Below, in pieces: positions 1 to 7,560 of a stretch of DNA of 64,000 nt. The position numbers were made by a program, and so were the translations under genes. The stretch comes from Arthrobacter pullicola (GTDB taxonomy: Bacteria; Actinomycetota; Actinomycetes; Actinomycetales; Micrococcaceae): contig NZ_JACSQC010000004.1 of the NCBI RefSeq assembly GCF_014836875.1, positions 372,001 through 436,000 on the forward strand, in the 5' to 3' direction. How positions within the stretch are numbered: the stretch's first letter is position 1; every line of letters starts with the position of its first letter. The notes beneath the pieces were generated by a model. The model was not told where the DNA came from and did not search any database. It saw only the letters and a list, made by a program, of their open reading frames with translations.

Positions 1-87
1 CCGCACGGCGGCAGTGGTTATGGTTTGCACCGGCGGCGTCAACCTGTGCCGCCCGGGACACCACCAGGGAAGGGGCGGAAGCAAGGA

Positions 88-861
88 ATGGCGAATATGC
101 TGCTGGACCCCGGGGCGCAGGCCCCCACGGACCAGCCCCGCTTGCTGCTACGCACGCGGCCCTTAGACTTGAACTTGATGAGAACTGATGTGCCGGAAGG
201 CAGCCCACAGGTGGAAGATCCGGGCCTGGACGTCACGGCAGAGTCCGAGCAGGCCCGCAAGCTGAGGTTCGAGCGGGACGCAATGCAGTACGTGGACCAG
301 CTCTACTCGGCTGCCATGCGCATGGCCAGGAACCCGGCTGACGCGGAGGACCTGGTCCAGGAGGCCTACACGAAGGCCTTCTCGGCGTTCCACCAGTACA
401 AGCCCGGGACCAACCTCAAGGCCTGGCTCTACCGCATCCTGACCAACACGTACATCAACCTGTACCGGAAGCGGCAGCGGGAACCGCTGCAGTCCAATTC
501 CGAAGGCGTCGAGGACTGGCAGCTGGCGCGTGCGGCGGAACACAGCTCCTCCGGCCTGCGTTCGGCAGAGGCCGAAGCGCTGGATCACCTGCCCGATTCC
601 GACGTCAAGAGTGCGCTCCAGGCCATTCCGGAGGAGTTCCGCCTGGCGGTGTACTTCTCCGACGTCGAAGGTTTCGCTTACAAGGAAATCTCGGAAATCA
701 TGAACACGCCCATCGGCACGGTGATGTCGAGGCTGCACCGCGGACGCAAGATGCTCCGCGAGCTGCTGGCCGAATACGCCCATGAGCGGGGCATCAAAGC
801 GAAGGTACGGCCGGCAGCAGCTGGTGCCGGTGACAAGAAGAATCAGGGGAACACACTATGA
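88..861 (+). CDS. sigH: ECF RNA polymerase sigma factor SigH (SigR), thiol/oxidative stress
   Basis: Directs RNA polymerase to disulfide- and heat-stress promoters and is held inactive by the zinc anti-sigma factor encoded just downstream. Region 2 is visible in [14 protein letters not shown] followed by [16 protein letters not shown]. Region 4 is visible in [20 protein letters not shown] and [15 protein letters not shown]. The body resembles mycobacterial SigH and Streptomyces SigR very closely. The ATG at 88 follows a purine-rich AAGGGGCGGAAG stretch. The frame stays open upstream to a TTG at 25, and another ATG lies at 178, which would give an N-terminus of about the usual length, so the start is uncertain. 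The stop overlaps the next start by 4 nt, showing translational coupling with the anti-sigma gene. Confidence 0.95.
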   Translation: MANMLLDPGAQAPTDQPRLLLRTRPLDLNLMRTDVPEGSPQVEDPGLDVTAESEQARKLRFERDAMQYVDQLYSAAMRMARNPADAEDLVQEAYTKAFSAFHQYKPGTNLKAWLYRILTNTYINLYRKRQREPLQSNSEGVEDWQLARAAEHSSSGLRSAEAEALDHLPDSDVKSALQAIPEEFRLAVYFSDVEGFAYKEISEIMNTPIGTVMSRLHRGRKMLRELLAEYAHERGIKAKVRPAAAGAGDKKNQGNTL

Positions 862-1118
862 GCGATTGCCAGAGCCTGGGCGATTGCGAGGACGCACGCA
901 TCGAGAGGTTGTACGAATACCTCGACGGCGCGCTCTCCCATGACGATCTGGTCGAGATTCAGGACCACCTGCGGGGCTGTCCCGAGTGCGCGGAGGAACA
1001 CGACCTGGAGTGCGTCATCCGCTCAGTGGTCAAGCGGTCCTGCACGGAGGCTGCTCCGGCGACGCTGAAAGCCAGCATCCTGGCGAGGATCAGCCAGATC
1101 CAGGCCGTGGACCACTAA
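858..1118 (+). CDS. rsrA: Zinc-associated anti-sigma factor RsrA/RshA (mycothiol-system type)
   Basis: An 86-residue redox-sensitive anti-sigma factor that binds SigH under reducing conditions and releases it when its cysteines form a disulfide. The ZAS signature H-x3-C-x2-C is present as His37, Cys41 and Cys44. Cys10 sits where Streptomyces RsrA has its fourth ligand/redox cysteine. Further cysteines occur at 4, 52 and 62. The start overlaps the sigH stop (ATGA), so the two proteins should be made in stoichiometric amounts. A strong terminator follows at 1142. Confidence 0.93.
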   Translation: MSDCQSLGDCEDARIERLYEYLDGALSHDDLVEIQDHLRGCPECAEEHDLECVIRSVVKRSCTEAAPATLKASILARISQIQAVDH

Positions 1119-1141
1119 ACCGGTTACCAAGCTGAGTACAC

Positions 1142-1177
1142 AGAAACCCCCGCCGCCGTGAGGCTGCGGGGGTTTCT
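1142..1177. terminator. Strong hairpin terminator after sigH-rsrA
   Basis: Twelve-base perfect arms (AGAAACCCCCGC and its complement) around a 12-nt loop, followed by TGTTTGG. It lies between convergent rsrA and the bL37 gene and could serve both. Confidence 0.85.
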
Positions 1178-1211
1178 GTTTGGTGCGGCCTGACCGCACA
1201 AGTGTCCTGAC

Positions 1212-1286
1212 TTAGGTGTTGGGACGCTTGCCGTGGTTTGCGCCACCGCGCTTGCGGTCCTTGCGCTTGCGTGCTCGCTTGCTCAT
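1212..1286 (-). CDS. Ribosomal protein bL37 (24 aa, actinobacterial)
   Basis: A very short gene encoding 24 residues, starting MSKRARKRKDRK and ending ANHGKRPNT. It contains 11 Lys/Arg. The length, basic composition and C-terminal ANHGKRPN match the small actinobacterial large-subunit protein bL37 seen in mycobacterial ribosome structures. The ATG is preceded by a near-perfect Shine-Dalgarno, AGAAGGAGG, six nucleotides upstream, which strongly supports translation. It is convergent with sigH-rsrA, a neighbourhood I recall as typical in actinobacteria. Identification rests on sequence resemblance from memory. Confidence 0.85.
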   Translation of the reverse strand: MSKRARKRKDRKRGGANHGKRPNT

Positions 1287-1453
1287 GGCTGCCTCCTTCT
1301 ATTTGACAACAAGTTTTGCCCTTCAGTCTCCCACAGACTGCACCATTGGCGTAAATGGGGCGGCCTGCACCGCAGGTGGAGGGCAGGCCGGATCCGGCGG
1401 TCTTCCGGGGCTGTCCCCTAAGATGGTCCAACAAGCGACCAAAGGAGTTCCGC

Positions 1454-2419
1454 ATGCGAGCGGTGTACGCACAGTCCCAGTCCCAGGAGGATCCGCTCAG
1501 CGGCCTGGTGGTCGGTGAACTCGACCGCCCGGAAGCTGTCCCGGGGTTCCGCCGGGTCCGGGTCCGTGCATCAGCGCTGAACCGGCACGACCTGTGGTCC
1601 CTGCAGGGTGTTGGGCTCCCTGCCGGCAGTCTCCCCATGGTGCTGGGCTGCGACGCAGCAGGCGTTGACGACGACGGCAACGCCGTCATTGTCCATTCCG
1701 TCATTTCCAGCCCGGGCTGGGAAGGGGACGAGACACTGGATCCGCGCCGTACCCTGCTGTCCGAACGCTACCCGGGGACGATGGCGGACGAGGTGTGGGT
1801 GCCGGCGCGCAACCTGGTGCCCAAGCCTGCCCAGCTGAGCTTCGAGGAAGCCGCCTGCCTTCCCACCGCCTGGCTCACGGCGTACCGGATGATCTTCACG
1901 GTTTCGCCGGCGGCTCCGGGATCGACCGTCCTGGTCCAGGGCGCAGGGGGAGGGGTTGCCACTGCCTTGGTGTCCCTGGCCTCGGCTGCCGGATTCCGCG
2001 TCTGGGTCACCGGCCGCAGCCAGGAGAAACTTGAGCAGGCCCGCCGGTTGGGCGCGGACGAGGTGTTCGAGGCCGGTGCGCGGCTGCCTGAGCGTGTGGA
2101 CACGGTCTTTGACTCAGTGGGGGAAGCGACGTGGGCGCATTCCCTGAAGGCGTTGAAGCCCGGCGGAGCCCTGGTGACCTGCGGTGCCACCAGCGGGCCG
2201 AATCCTCCCGCGGACCTGAACCGTGTCTTCTTCCTGCAGCTCAAGGTGCTGGGTTCCACCATGGGAACGAAGCCGGAGCTGCAGCGGCTGGTTCAGTTCC
2301 TGCTGGCCACAGGGGTACGGCCCGAAATCGACTCGGTCCTGCCCCTGGAGGACGCTGCCAAGGGCTTCCGCCGGATGCACGACGGCGCGGCAGCAGGCAA
2401 AATCGTCTTCCGGCACTGA
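1454..2419 (+). CDS. Zinc-type alcohol dehydrogenase-like / quinone oxidoreductase (MDR superfamily)
   Basis: A 321-residue medium-chain dehydrogenase/reductase. The N-terminal GroES-like half contains the substrate-pocket segment RVRASALNRHDLW. The C-terminal Rossmann half contains the nucleotide-binding AXGGVA-type segment VLVQGAGGGVATALVSLA, then VWVTGRSQEKLEQARRLGADEVF. The cysteine ligands of a structural zinc are not evident, so an NADPH-dependent quinone or enone reductase is more likely than an alcohol dehydrogenase. Start chosen at the ATG at 1454 because of AAAGGAG seven nucleotides upstream. The substrate cannot be told from sequence. Confidence 0.85.
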   Translation: MRAVYAQSQSQEDPLSGLVVGELDRPEAVPGFRRVRVRASALNRHDLWSLQGVGLPAGSLPMVLGCDAAGVDDDGNAVIVHSVISSPGWEGDETLDPRRTLLSERYPGTMADEVWVPARNLVPKPAQLSFEEAACLPTAWLTAYRMIFTVSPAAPGSTVLVQGAGGGVATALVSLASAAGFRVWVTGRSQEKLEQARRLGADEVFEAGARLPERVDTVFDSVGEATWAHSLKALKPGGALVTCGATSGPNPPADLNRVFFLQLKVLGSTMGTKPELQRLVQFLLATGVRPEIDSVLPLEDAAKGFRRMHDGAAAGKIVFRH

Positions 2420-2451
2420 GATTCGGCCCGCACCGGCTCCGTGGAGACGCG

Positions 2452-2481
2452 AAAGGCGCCCGCAGTGTGCGGGCGCCTTTT
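2452..2481 (+). terminator. Intrinsic terminator after the MDR oxidoreductase
   Basis: Arms AAAGGCGCCCGC and GCGGGCGCCTTT, 12 bp perfect, with a 5-nt loop and a TTTT end. It lies 33 nt after the stop codon and just ahead of the convergent hydrolase gene. Confidence 0.85.
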
Positions 2482-2507
2482 CAAGCGGGTGAAATGCTGT
2501 CCACCGG

Positions 2508-3107
2508 TCAGTTCATATCCGGCAGGTCCAGCCAGCGGAACCAGCCGCGGTGCAGGACCAGCCAGGCAATCAGCCCATAGCCGGCCTGGCCGGGGGCCCC
2601 GCCGTTGGAAGCCAGGTCCGTGCGCCACTGCTCGTGGTTAAGGAGCGGAGTCAGCGTGTCCACGTAGACATGCTTGCGCCGGGTTGTGACATCCCCGAAA
2701 GCGGCTGACAGGTCGGCCAGTTTCCGGTTGCGTTCCTGGTCCAGGCCAGGGGGAGGTCCCACCACAAGGACCTTGATGCTCATCTGCGCCGCGCCGTCCA
2801 AAATGTTCGCCAGGTTCAGCCGGCTGCGCGCAGTGGAAAGTTCCAGGTCAAGGTCCCGGTCGGAAAGTCCAATGACCAGACGGTTCTCACAGGTTTCGTC
2901 GAACCTGCGGCCGGCTTCCATCAGCCAGCGGTTGGCAAGTGCTTCAGTGCCTTCGCCCGGGGCAGCGAGGCTGTACGCCTCGAGTTTCGCGTGTTCCGGC
3001 GTCGTTCGTGCCAGCACGCGTCCCAGCCAGCCCAAAGCGCGGGGATCGCCGTGGCCGGCGAGCAGTTCGTCACCGACCGCAGCAAGCCTGATTCTGCGTT
3101 GTTCCAC
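2508..3107 (-). CDS. GDSL/SGNH-type hydrolase-like protein
   Basis: A 199-residue protein from a GTG start (VEQRRIRLAAVGDELLAGHGDP) preceded by AAAAGGGAA. The N-terminal VGDELL block corresponds to the GDS(L) nucleophile block, but the serine position reads Glu (GDE), so catalysis is not assured. The central VIGLSDRDLDLELS and IKVLVVGPPPGLDQERN resemble later SGNH blocks. The usual C-terminal DxxH block is replaced by NGGAPGQAGYGLIA, similar to SGNH members ending in xGxxPxxxGY. Family membership is likely; activity and substrate are unknown. It sits downstream of kgd on the same strand, 92 nt apart. Confidence 0.65.
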   Translation of the reverse strand: MEQRRIRLAAVGDELLAGHGDPRALGWLGRVLARTTPEHAKLEAYSLAAPGEGTEALANRWLMEAGRRFDETCENRLVIGLSDRDLDLELSTARSRLNLANILDGAAQMSIKVLVVGPPPGLDQERNRKLADLSAAFGDVTTRRKHVYVDTLTPLLNHEQWRTDLASNGGAPGQAGYGLIAWLVLHRGWFRWLDLPDMN

Positions 3108-3199
3108 GAGTTCCCTTTTCCAATAGCCGAAAAGTCCAGATGAAGGGTGCGTTAAAAGCCGGGTGGGGCACCAACGGTGCCCCACCCAAACCTAGCCTA

Positions 3200-6100
3200 C
3201 TATCGGCGCTCGAAAGCCTTCTTGACCAGGATGTCCTGCTCAACGGCGTGGCGCTTGGCCGAACCGGTAGCGGTCGAGGCCGAGGCCGGCCGCGAGACCA
3301 GCTTGAGCGGGCGGTCCAGCTCCGGCGGCAGGTTCAGTCCGATAAACGGCCAAGGACCCTGGTTTGCCGGTTCGTCCTGTGCCCACACCAGCTCGGCGTT
3401 CGGGTACTTGGCAACCGCTTCGTTGATCTCCCTGGAGGGCAGCGGGTAAAGCTGCTCCACCCGGATGATCGCCGTCTTCTCGTCACCGGTTTTCTGGCGG
3501 TTGGCCAGCAGATCGTAGTAGAGGCGGCCGGAAACCAGCAGCACCTTCTCGACCGCGTTGGCATCGAGTTCCGCATGCTCGCCGATGACGGGCTGGAACG
3601 AACCCTGGGTGAATTCCTCCACCCCGGTGGCAGCTGCCTTCAGGCGCAGCAGCTGCTTGGGTGTGAAGATCACCAGAGGCTTCCGCGGCCGGCTGTAGGC
3701 CTGACGGCGCAGCAGGTGGAAGTGGGAGGCACCCGTGGTCGGGTTCGCCACGATCATGTTGTCCTCGGCGCAGAGCTGCAGGAAACGCTCGATGCGCGCC
3801 GACGAGTGGTCCGGACCCTGTCCCTCGTAGCCGTGCGGCAGCATCATGACCAGCGAGGAACGCTGGCCCCACTTCTGCTCGGCCGAGGAAATGAATTCAT
3901 CGATGATCGTCTGCGCGCCGTTGACGAAGTCGCCGAACTGGGCTTCCCAGAGCACGAGTGCGTCCGGGCGTTCCACGGAGTAGCCGTATTCGAAGCCGAG
4001 GGCCGCGAATTCAGAGAGCAGGGAATCGTAGATCCACAGCTTGGCCTGGTTCGGGTCCAGATCGCCAAGCGGCATCCACTCGGCGCCGGTGGCGCGGTCA
4101 TGGAAGACGGCGTGCCGCTGGGTGAACGTGCCGCGCCGGGAGTCCTGGCCTGCCAGGCGGACCGGGACACCTTCCATCAACAGGGAGCCGAAGGCCGCGA
4201 TCTCCGCGAAGCCCCAGTCGATGTTGCCCTCGCGGGACATCTGCTCACGCTTTTCGAGCAGCGACTTGAGCTTCGGGTGCACGGTGAAGCCTTCCGGCAC
4301 AGCCACGTGGGCCTTGCCGATGCGGGCCAGCGTGTCCGGGGAGATGGCAGTGCTGGCGGGCGCGACGACGGTCGAGCCCTCCTGCTGCGCGACCGGACGC
4401 TCCAGGTCGGAGACAGCTTCCGAGTCCTTGGTAATGACCGGGATCGGTGAGGTCTGTGCGGCATGGGTCTCGGCGAAGACCCGCTCCAGCCGGCTCTGGT
4501 AATCGCGCAGCGCCTGCTCAGCCTCTTCCTGGCTGATGTCACCGCGTCCGATCAGGGACTCGGTGTAAAGCTTGCGCACGGAGCGCTTGGCCTCGATCAG
4601 CGAGTACATCATCGGCTGCGTCATCGAGGGATCGTCACCCTCGTTGTGCCCGCGGCGGCGGTAGCAGACCATGTCGATGACGACGTCCTTGTTGAACCGC
4701 TGGCGGTAGTCGAACGCCAGCTGGGCAATCCGGACAACCTGCTCCGGATCGTCGCCGTTCACATGGAAGATCGGAGCCTGGACCATCTTGGCGACGTCGG
4801 TGGCGTACACCGAGGAGCGCGAGGAGGACGGCGCCGTGGTGAAACCAACCTGGTTGTTCACGATCACGTGGATGGTGCCGCCGGTGCGGTAGCCGCGCAG
4901 CTGGGAGAGGTTGAGCGTTTCCGCCACCACGCCCTGACCGGCGAAGGCTGCGTCGCCGTGAATCAGGATCGGCAGGACAGGGAACTCATCGCCCCGGTCC
5001 AGGCGGTCCTGCTTGGCGCGGACAATGCCCTCAAGGACCGAATCCCCGGCTTCGAGGTGGGAGGGGTTGGCAGCCAGGTAGACCTTCGTCTGGTTGCCGT
5101 TATCCGACGTGAAGGTTCCCTCGGTGCCGAGGTGGTACTTCACGTCGCCTGAACCCTGCACGGAGCGCGGATCCTGCGTGCCTTCAAATTCGCGGAAGAC
5201 CTGGGCGTAGGTCTTGCCGGCGATGTTGGTCAGCACGTTCAGGCGGCCGCGGTGGGCCATGCCGATTCCGACTTCTTCCATGCCGTCATCCGCGGCACCG
5301 GAAATGATGGTGTCCAGCAGCGGAATCAGGGATTCGCCGCCTTCAAGGGAGAACCGCTTCTGGCCAACGAACTTGGTCTGCAGGAACGTTTCAAACGCTT
5401 CGGCCGCATTGAGCTTGCCCAGGATGCGCAGCTGCTCCTCGCGGGAGGGCTTGCTGTACGGTGCCTCGAGGCGGTCCTGGAACCAGGTGCGCTCTTCCGG
5501 ATCCTGGATGTGCATGTATTCGATGCCGGCCGTGCGGCAGTAGGCATCACGCAGCACGCCGAGGATCTTGCGCAGCTTCAGCATCGGCTTGCCGCCGAAA
5601 CCGCCGGTGGGCCATTCGCGGTCCAGGTCCCAGAGGGTCAGGCCGTGGGTGAGTACGTCAAGGTCGGCGTGGCGGCGCTGGACGTATTCCAGCGGGTTGG
5701 TGTCCGCCATCAGGTGTCCGCGGACCCGGTAAGCGTGGATCAGCTGCTGGATGCGGGCAACCTTGTTGATCTGCTCATCCGGGTTGACCTGGATGTCGGG
5801 GCTCCAGCGCACGGGCTCGTAGGGGATGCGCAGCGACTCGAAGACGTCGTCGTAGAAGTTCTGCTCACCCAGCAGCAGCTGGTGGATGATGCGCAGGAAC
5901 TCGCCGCTGCCGGCGCCCTGGATGACCCGGTGGTCATAGGTGGAGGTCAGGGTGATGACCTTGGAGATGGCATTGCGCGCCAGGATTTTCTCATTGGATC
6001 CCTGGAACTCGGCCGGGTATTCAAGGGCGCCGGCGCCGATGATGCAGGCCTGGCCCTTGGACAGGCGGGGAACCGAATGGACCGTGCCGATGCCGCCGGG

Positions 6101-7039
6101 GTTGGTCAGCGAGATGGTGGTGCCCTTGTAGTCGTCCGCGGTCAGCTTGCCGTTGCGGGCGCGCTTGACGAGGTCTTCATAGGCGTGCCAGAACTCCGAG
6201 AAGTTCAGCGTTTCGGCCTTCTTGATGTTCGGAACCACCAGCAGGCGCGTGCCGTCGGGCTTCGGCATGTCGATGGCAAGGCCGAAGTTCACGTGGGCAG
6301 GCTGGACGGCAACGGGCTTGCCATCCACCTCGTCGTAGTAGACGTTCTGCGACGGGAACTGGGCCGCGGCGCGGATGATGGCGTAGCCGAGCAGGTGGGT
6401 AAAGGAAATCTTGCCGCCGCGTGCACGCTCGAGGTGGCTGTTAATAACGATGCGGTTGTCGATCAGCAGCTTTGCCGGGACCGCGCGGACGGTGGTGGCC
6501 GTCGGGACGCTCAGGCTGAGGTCCATGTTCGTGGCGATGGCCTTTGCCGGGCCGCGCAGCACGGTGACCGTGTCGTCTTCGGTGTCGGCACTGGGCTTGG
6601 TCTTGGGCAGCTGAGCCGGAATGGGCGCGGACTTGGTCTCCGGCTTGGTGTCGGCAGCGGGCTGCTTGGCAGCGGCGGCAGCGGACTTTGGCTCGTCCTT
6701 GGCTGAGGCTGCTTCCTTGGCTACGGGCGGCTTTCCGGACTCCTGCGACGCTGCAGGGGACTCGCCGGAGGCCTTGGGAGCCGGGGTCTCCGCGTTCACG
6801 ACCGGCAGCTGCCGGGTTGCGGGATTGGCGCCGAGCTCACTCGGGGGAGTGGAGCCGTTGCCCGAAACGGGGCTTCCGGAAGCGTGCTTGGCGTCCTCGG
6901 CCTTGAAAGACTCGAAAATGCTCCACCACTTCTTGTCGACAGAATCCTTGTCCTTGAGGAACTGCTCGTACAATTCGTCGACAAGCCATTCGTTGCCGCC
7001 GAATTCCTCCGGCAGGCGGTGGTTGGGTTGGTCTGGCAC
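3200..7039 (-). CDS. kgd: Multifunctional 2-oxoglutarate dehydrogenase/decarboxylase (Kgd/OdhA)
   Basis: A 1279-residue TCA-cycle enzyme of the actinobacterial fused type, combining an E2-like acyltransferase domain with the thiamine-diphosphate E1o. Residues 1-45 form the E1o N-terminal helix (NEWLVDELYEQFLKDKDSVD). Residues about 50-165 are an Ala/Pro/Lys-rich linker with no lipoyl domain. The E2 catalytic core has LTNPGGIGTVHSVPRL and the active-site TYDHRVIQGAGSGEFL. E1o follows with GMAHRGRLNVLTNI, HGDAAFAGQG and NNQVGFTT for ThDP/Mg binding. Translation starts at a GTG behind GGAAGAGG. In relatives the GarA/OdhI FHA protein inhibits this enzyme; no such gene is in the window. Confidence 0.97.
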   Translation of the reverse strand: MPDQPNHRLPEEFGGNEWLVDELYEQFLKDKDSVDKKWWSIFESFKAEDAKHASGSPVSGNGSTPPSELGANPATRQLPVVNAETPAPKASGESPAASQESGKPPVAKEAASAKDEPKSAAAAAKQPAADTKPETKSAPIPAQLPKTKPSADTEDDTVTVLRGPAKAIATNMDLSLSVPTATTVRAVPAKLLIDNRIVINSHLERARGGKISFTHLLGYAIIRAAAQFPSQNVYYDEVDGKPVAVQPAHVNFGLAIDMPKPDGTRLLVVPNIKKAETLNFSEFWHAYEDLVKRARNGKLTADDYKGTTISLTNPGGIGTVHSVPRLSKGQACIIGAGALEYPAEFQGSNEKILARNAISKVITLTSTYDHRVIQGAGSGEFLRIIHQLLLGEQNFYDDVFESLRIPYEPVRWSPDIQVNPDEQINKVARIQQLIHAYRVRGHLMADTNPLEYVQRRHADLDVLTHGLTLWDLDREWPTGGFGGKPMLKLRKILGVLRDAYCRTAGIEYMHIQDPEERTWFQDRLEAPYSKPSREEQLRILGKLNAAEAFETFLQTKFVGQKRFSLEGGESLIPLLDTIISGAADDGMEEVGIGMAHRGRLNVLTNIAGKTYAQVFREFEGTQDPRSVQGSGDVKYHLGTEGTFTSDNGNQTKVYLAANPSHLEAGDSVLEGIVRAKQDRLDRGDEFPVLPILIHGDAAFAGQGVVAETLNLSQLRGYRTGGTIHVIVNNQVGFTTAPSSSRSSVYATDVAKMVQAPIFHVNGDDPEQVVRIAQLAFDYRQRFNKDVVIDMVCYRRRGHNEGDDPSMTQPMMYSLIEAKRSVRKLYTESLIGRGDISQEEAEQALRDYQSRLERVFAETHAAQTSPIPVITKDSEAVSDLERPVAQQEGSTVVAPASTAISPDTLARIGKAHVAVPEGFTVHPKLKSLLEKREQMSREGNIDWGFAEIAAFGSLLMEGVPVRLAGQDSRRGTFTQRHAVFHDRATGAEWMPLGDLDPNQAKLWIYDSLLSEFAALGFEYGYSVERPDALVLWEAQFGDFVNGAQTIIDEFISSAEQKWGQRSSLVMMLPHGYEGQGPDHSSARIERFLQLCAEDNMIVANPTTGASHFHLLRRQAYSRPRKPLVIFTPKQLLRLKAAATGVEEFTQGSFQPVIGEHAELDANAVEKVLLVSGRLYYDLLANRQKTGDEKTAIIRVEQLYPLPSREINEAVAKYPNAELVWAQDEPANQGPWPFIGLNLPPELDRPLKLVSRPASASTATGSAKRHAVEQDILVKKAFERR

Positions 7040-7337
7040 TAGTTATACGCCTCTTCCATGAATTGCCGTTTGCCCTGATGGCACCATGATCTGGGCGCTT
7101 CCGCCTCAAGACTGGCTGGTGCGGCCCGGTGCGCAGTGACCGAGACTTGGTTGCAAGTCTAGTTACAGATGGACGGAAGTGGCCAATCTCGGCGCCGTGT
7201 GGTTGTGGGATGCGACACATATTGGGCGCTGCGGGCATCCCCCCAGGGTGGACCCCCCCCCGGGAGACGCGGTTCCACTTCAGGGTGCCGGATGTTCCTC
7301 TGGTGCAGTGAAGCGAAAGCTGTAAACTGAAACTTCT
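7040..7337. promoter_or_regulatory. Intergenic control region between kgd and the CNNM/CorC operon
   Basis: No convincing gene. On the minus strand a possible -10 TAGACT lies at 7161-7156 for kgd; it overlaps an inverted repeat AGACTT-N6-AAGTCT at 7143-7160. A CRP/GlxR-like palindrome TGTGG-N6-ACACA lies at 7204-7219. On the plus strand TAAACT at 7323-7328 may be the -10 for the CorC operon. A run of nine C lies near 7252. All assignments are by eye. Confidence 0.4.
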
Positions 7338-7559
7338 ATGGACAGCAACTCTAGGCGCCGGCCTGCCTCCTCGTCCGCGGTTACCGCGGCGAAGACGCAC
7401 AGAGCCGGCAACGCCCGCACCCGTTCCCCGCATTCTCCGGCAGAGTCATCGGAGCCTTCCAGTCCGGCCTCAGCCGACCATCCTCCGCCAGGCGCTAATC
7501 CGCCTACCCGCTTCCCCGGAAACCTAAAGCCCAGCCCCGCTGAGGGGGTGGCCTGCTGA
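7338..7559 (+). CDS. Possible small Ser/Pro/Ala-rich protein upstream of CorC genes
   Basis: A 73-codon open frame starting MDSNSRRRPASSS and ending one nucleotide before the next gene's ATG. The composition is low complexity and probably disordered, with no recognisable domain and no Shine-Dalgarno. A TAAACT hexamer at 7323-7328 would place a transcript start almost at the ATG, so it could be read as a leaderless message feeding translation into the CorC gene. Third-codon GC bias is weaker than in neighbouring genes, so it may be non-coding leader. Confidence 0.3.
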   Translation: MDSNSRRRPASSSAVTAAKTHRAGNARTRSPHSPAESSEPSSPASADHPPPGANPPTRFPGNLKPSPAEGVAC

Positions 7560-7560
7560 T

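Noticed and set aside
2508-3107. Possible kgd-associated regulatory protein
   Set aside because: Sequence looks like a degenerate SGNH hydrolase; no FHA or phosphothreonine-binding features were seen.
3140-4450. Open frame of 436 codons on the plus strand opposite kgd
   Set aside because: It is antisense to a clearly conserved enzyme; long antisense frames are expected in GC-rich codon-biased DNA. The same applies to 5252-6706.
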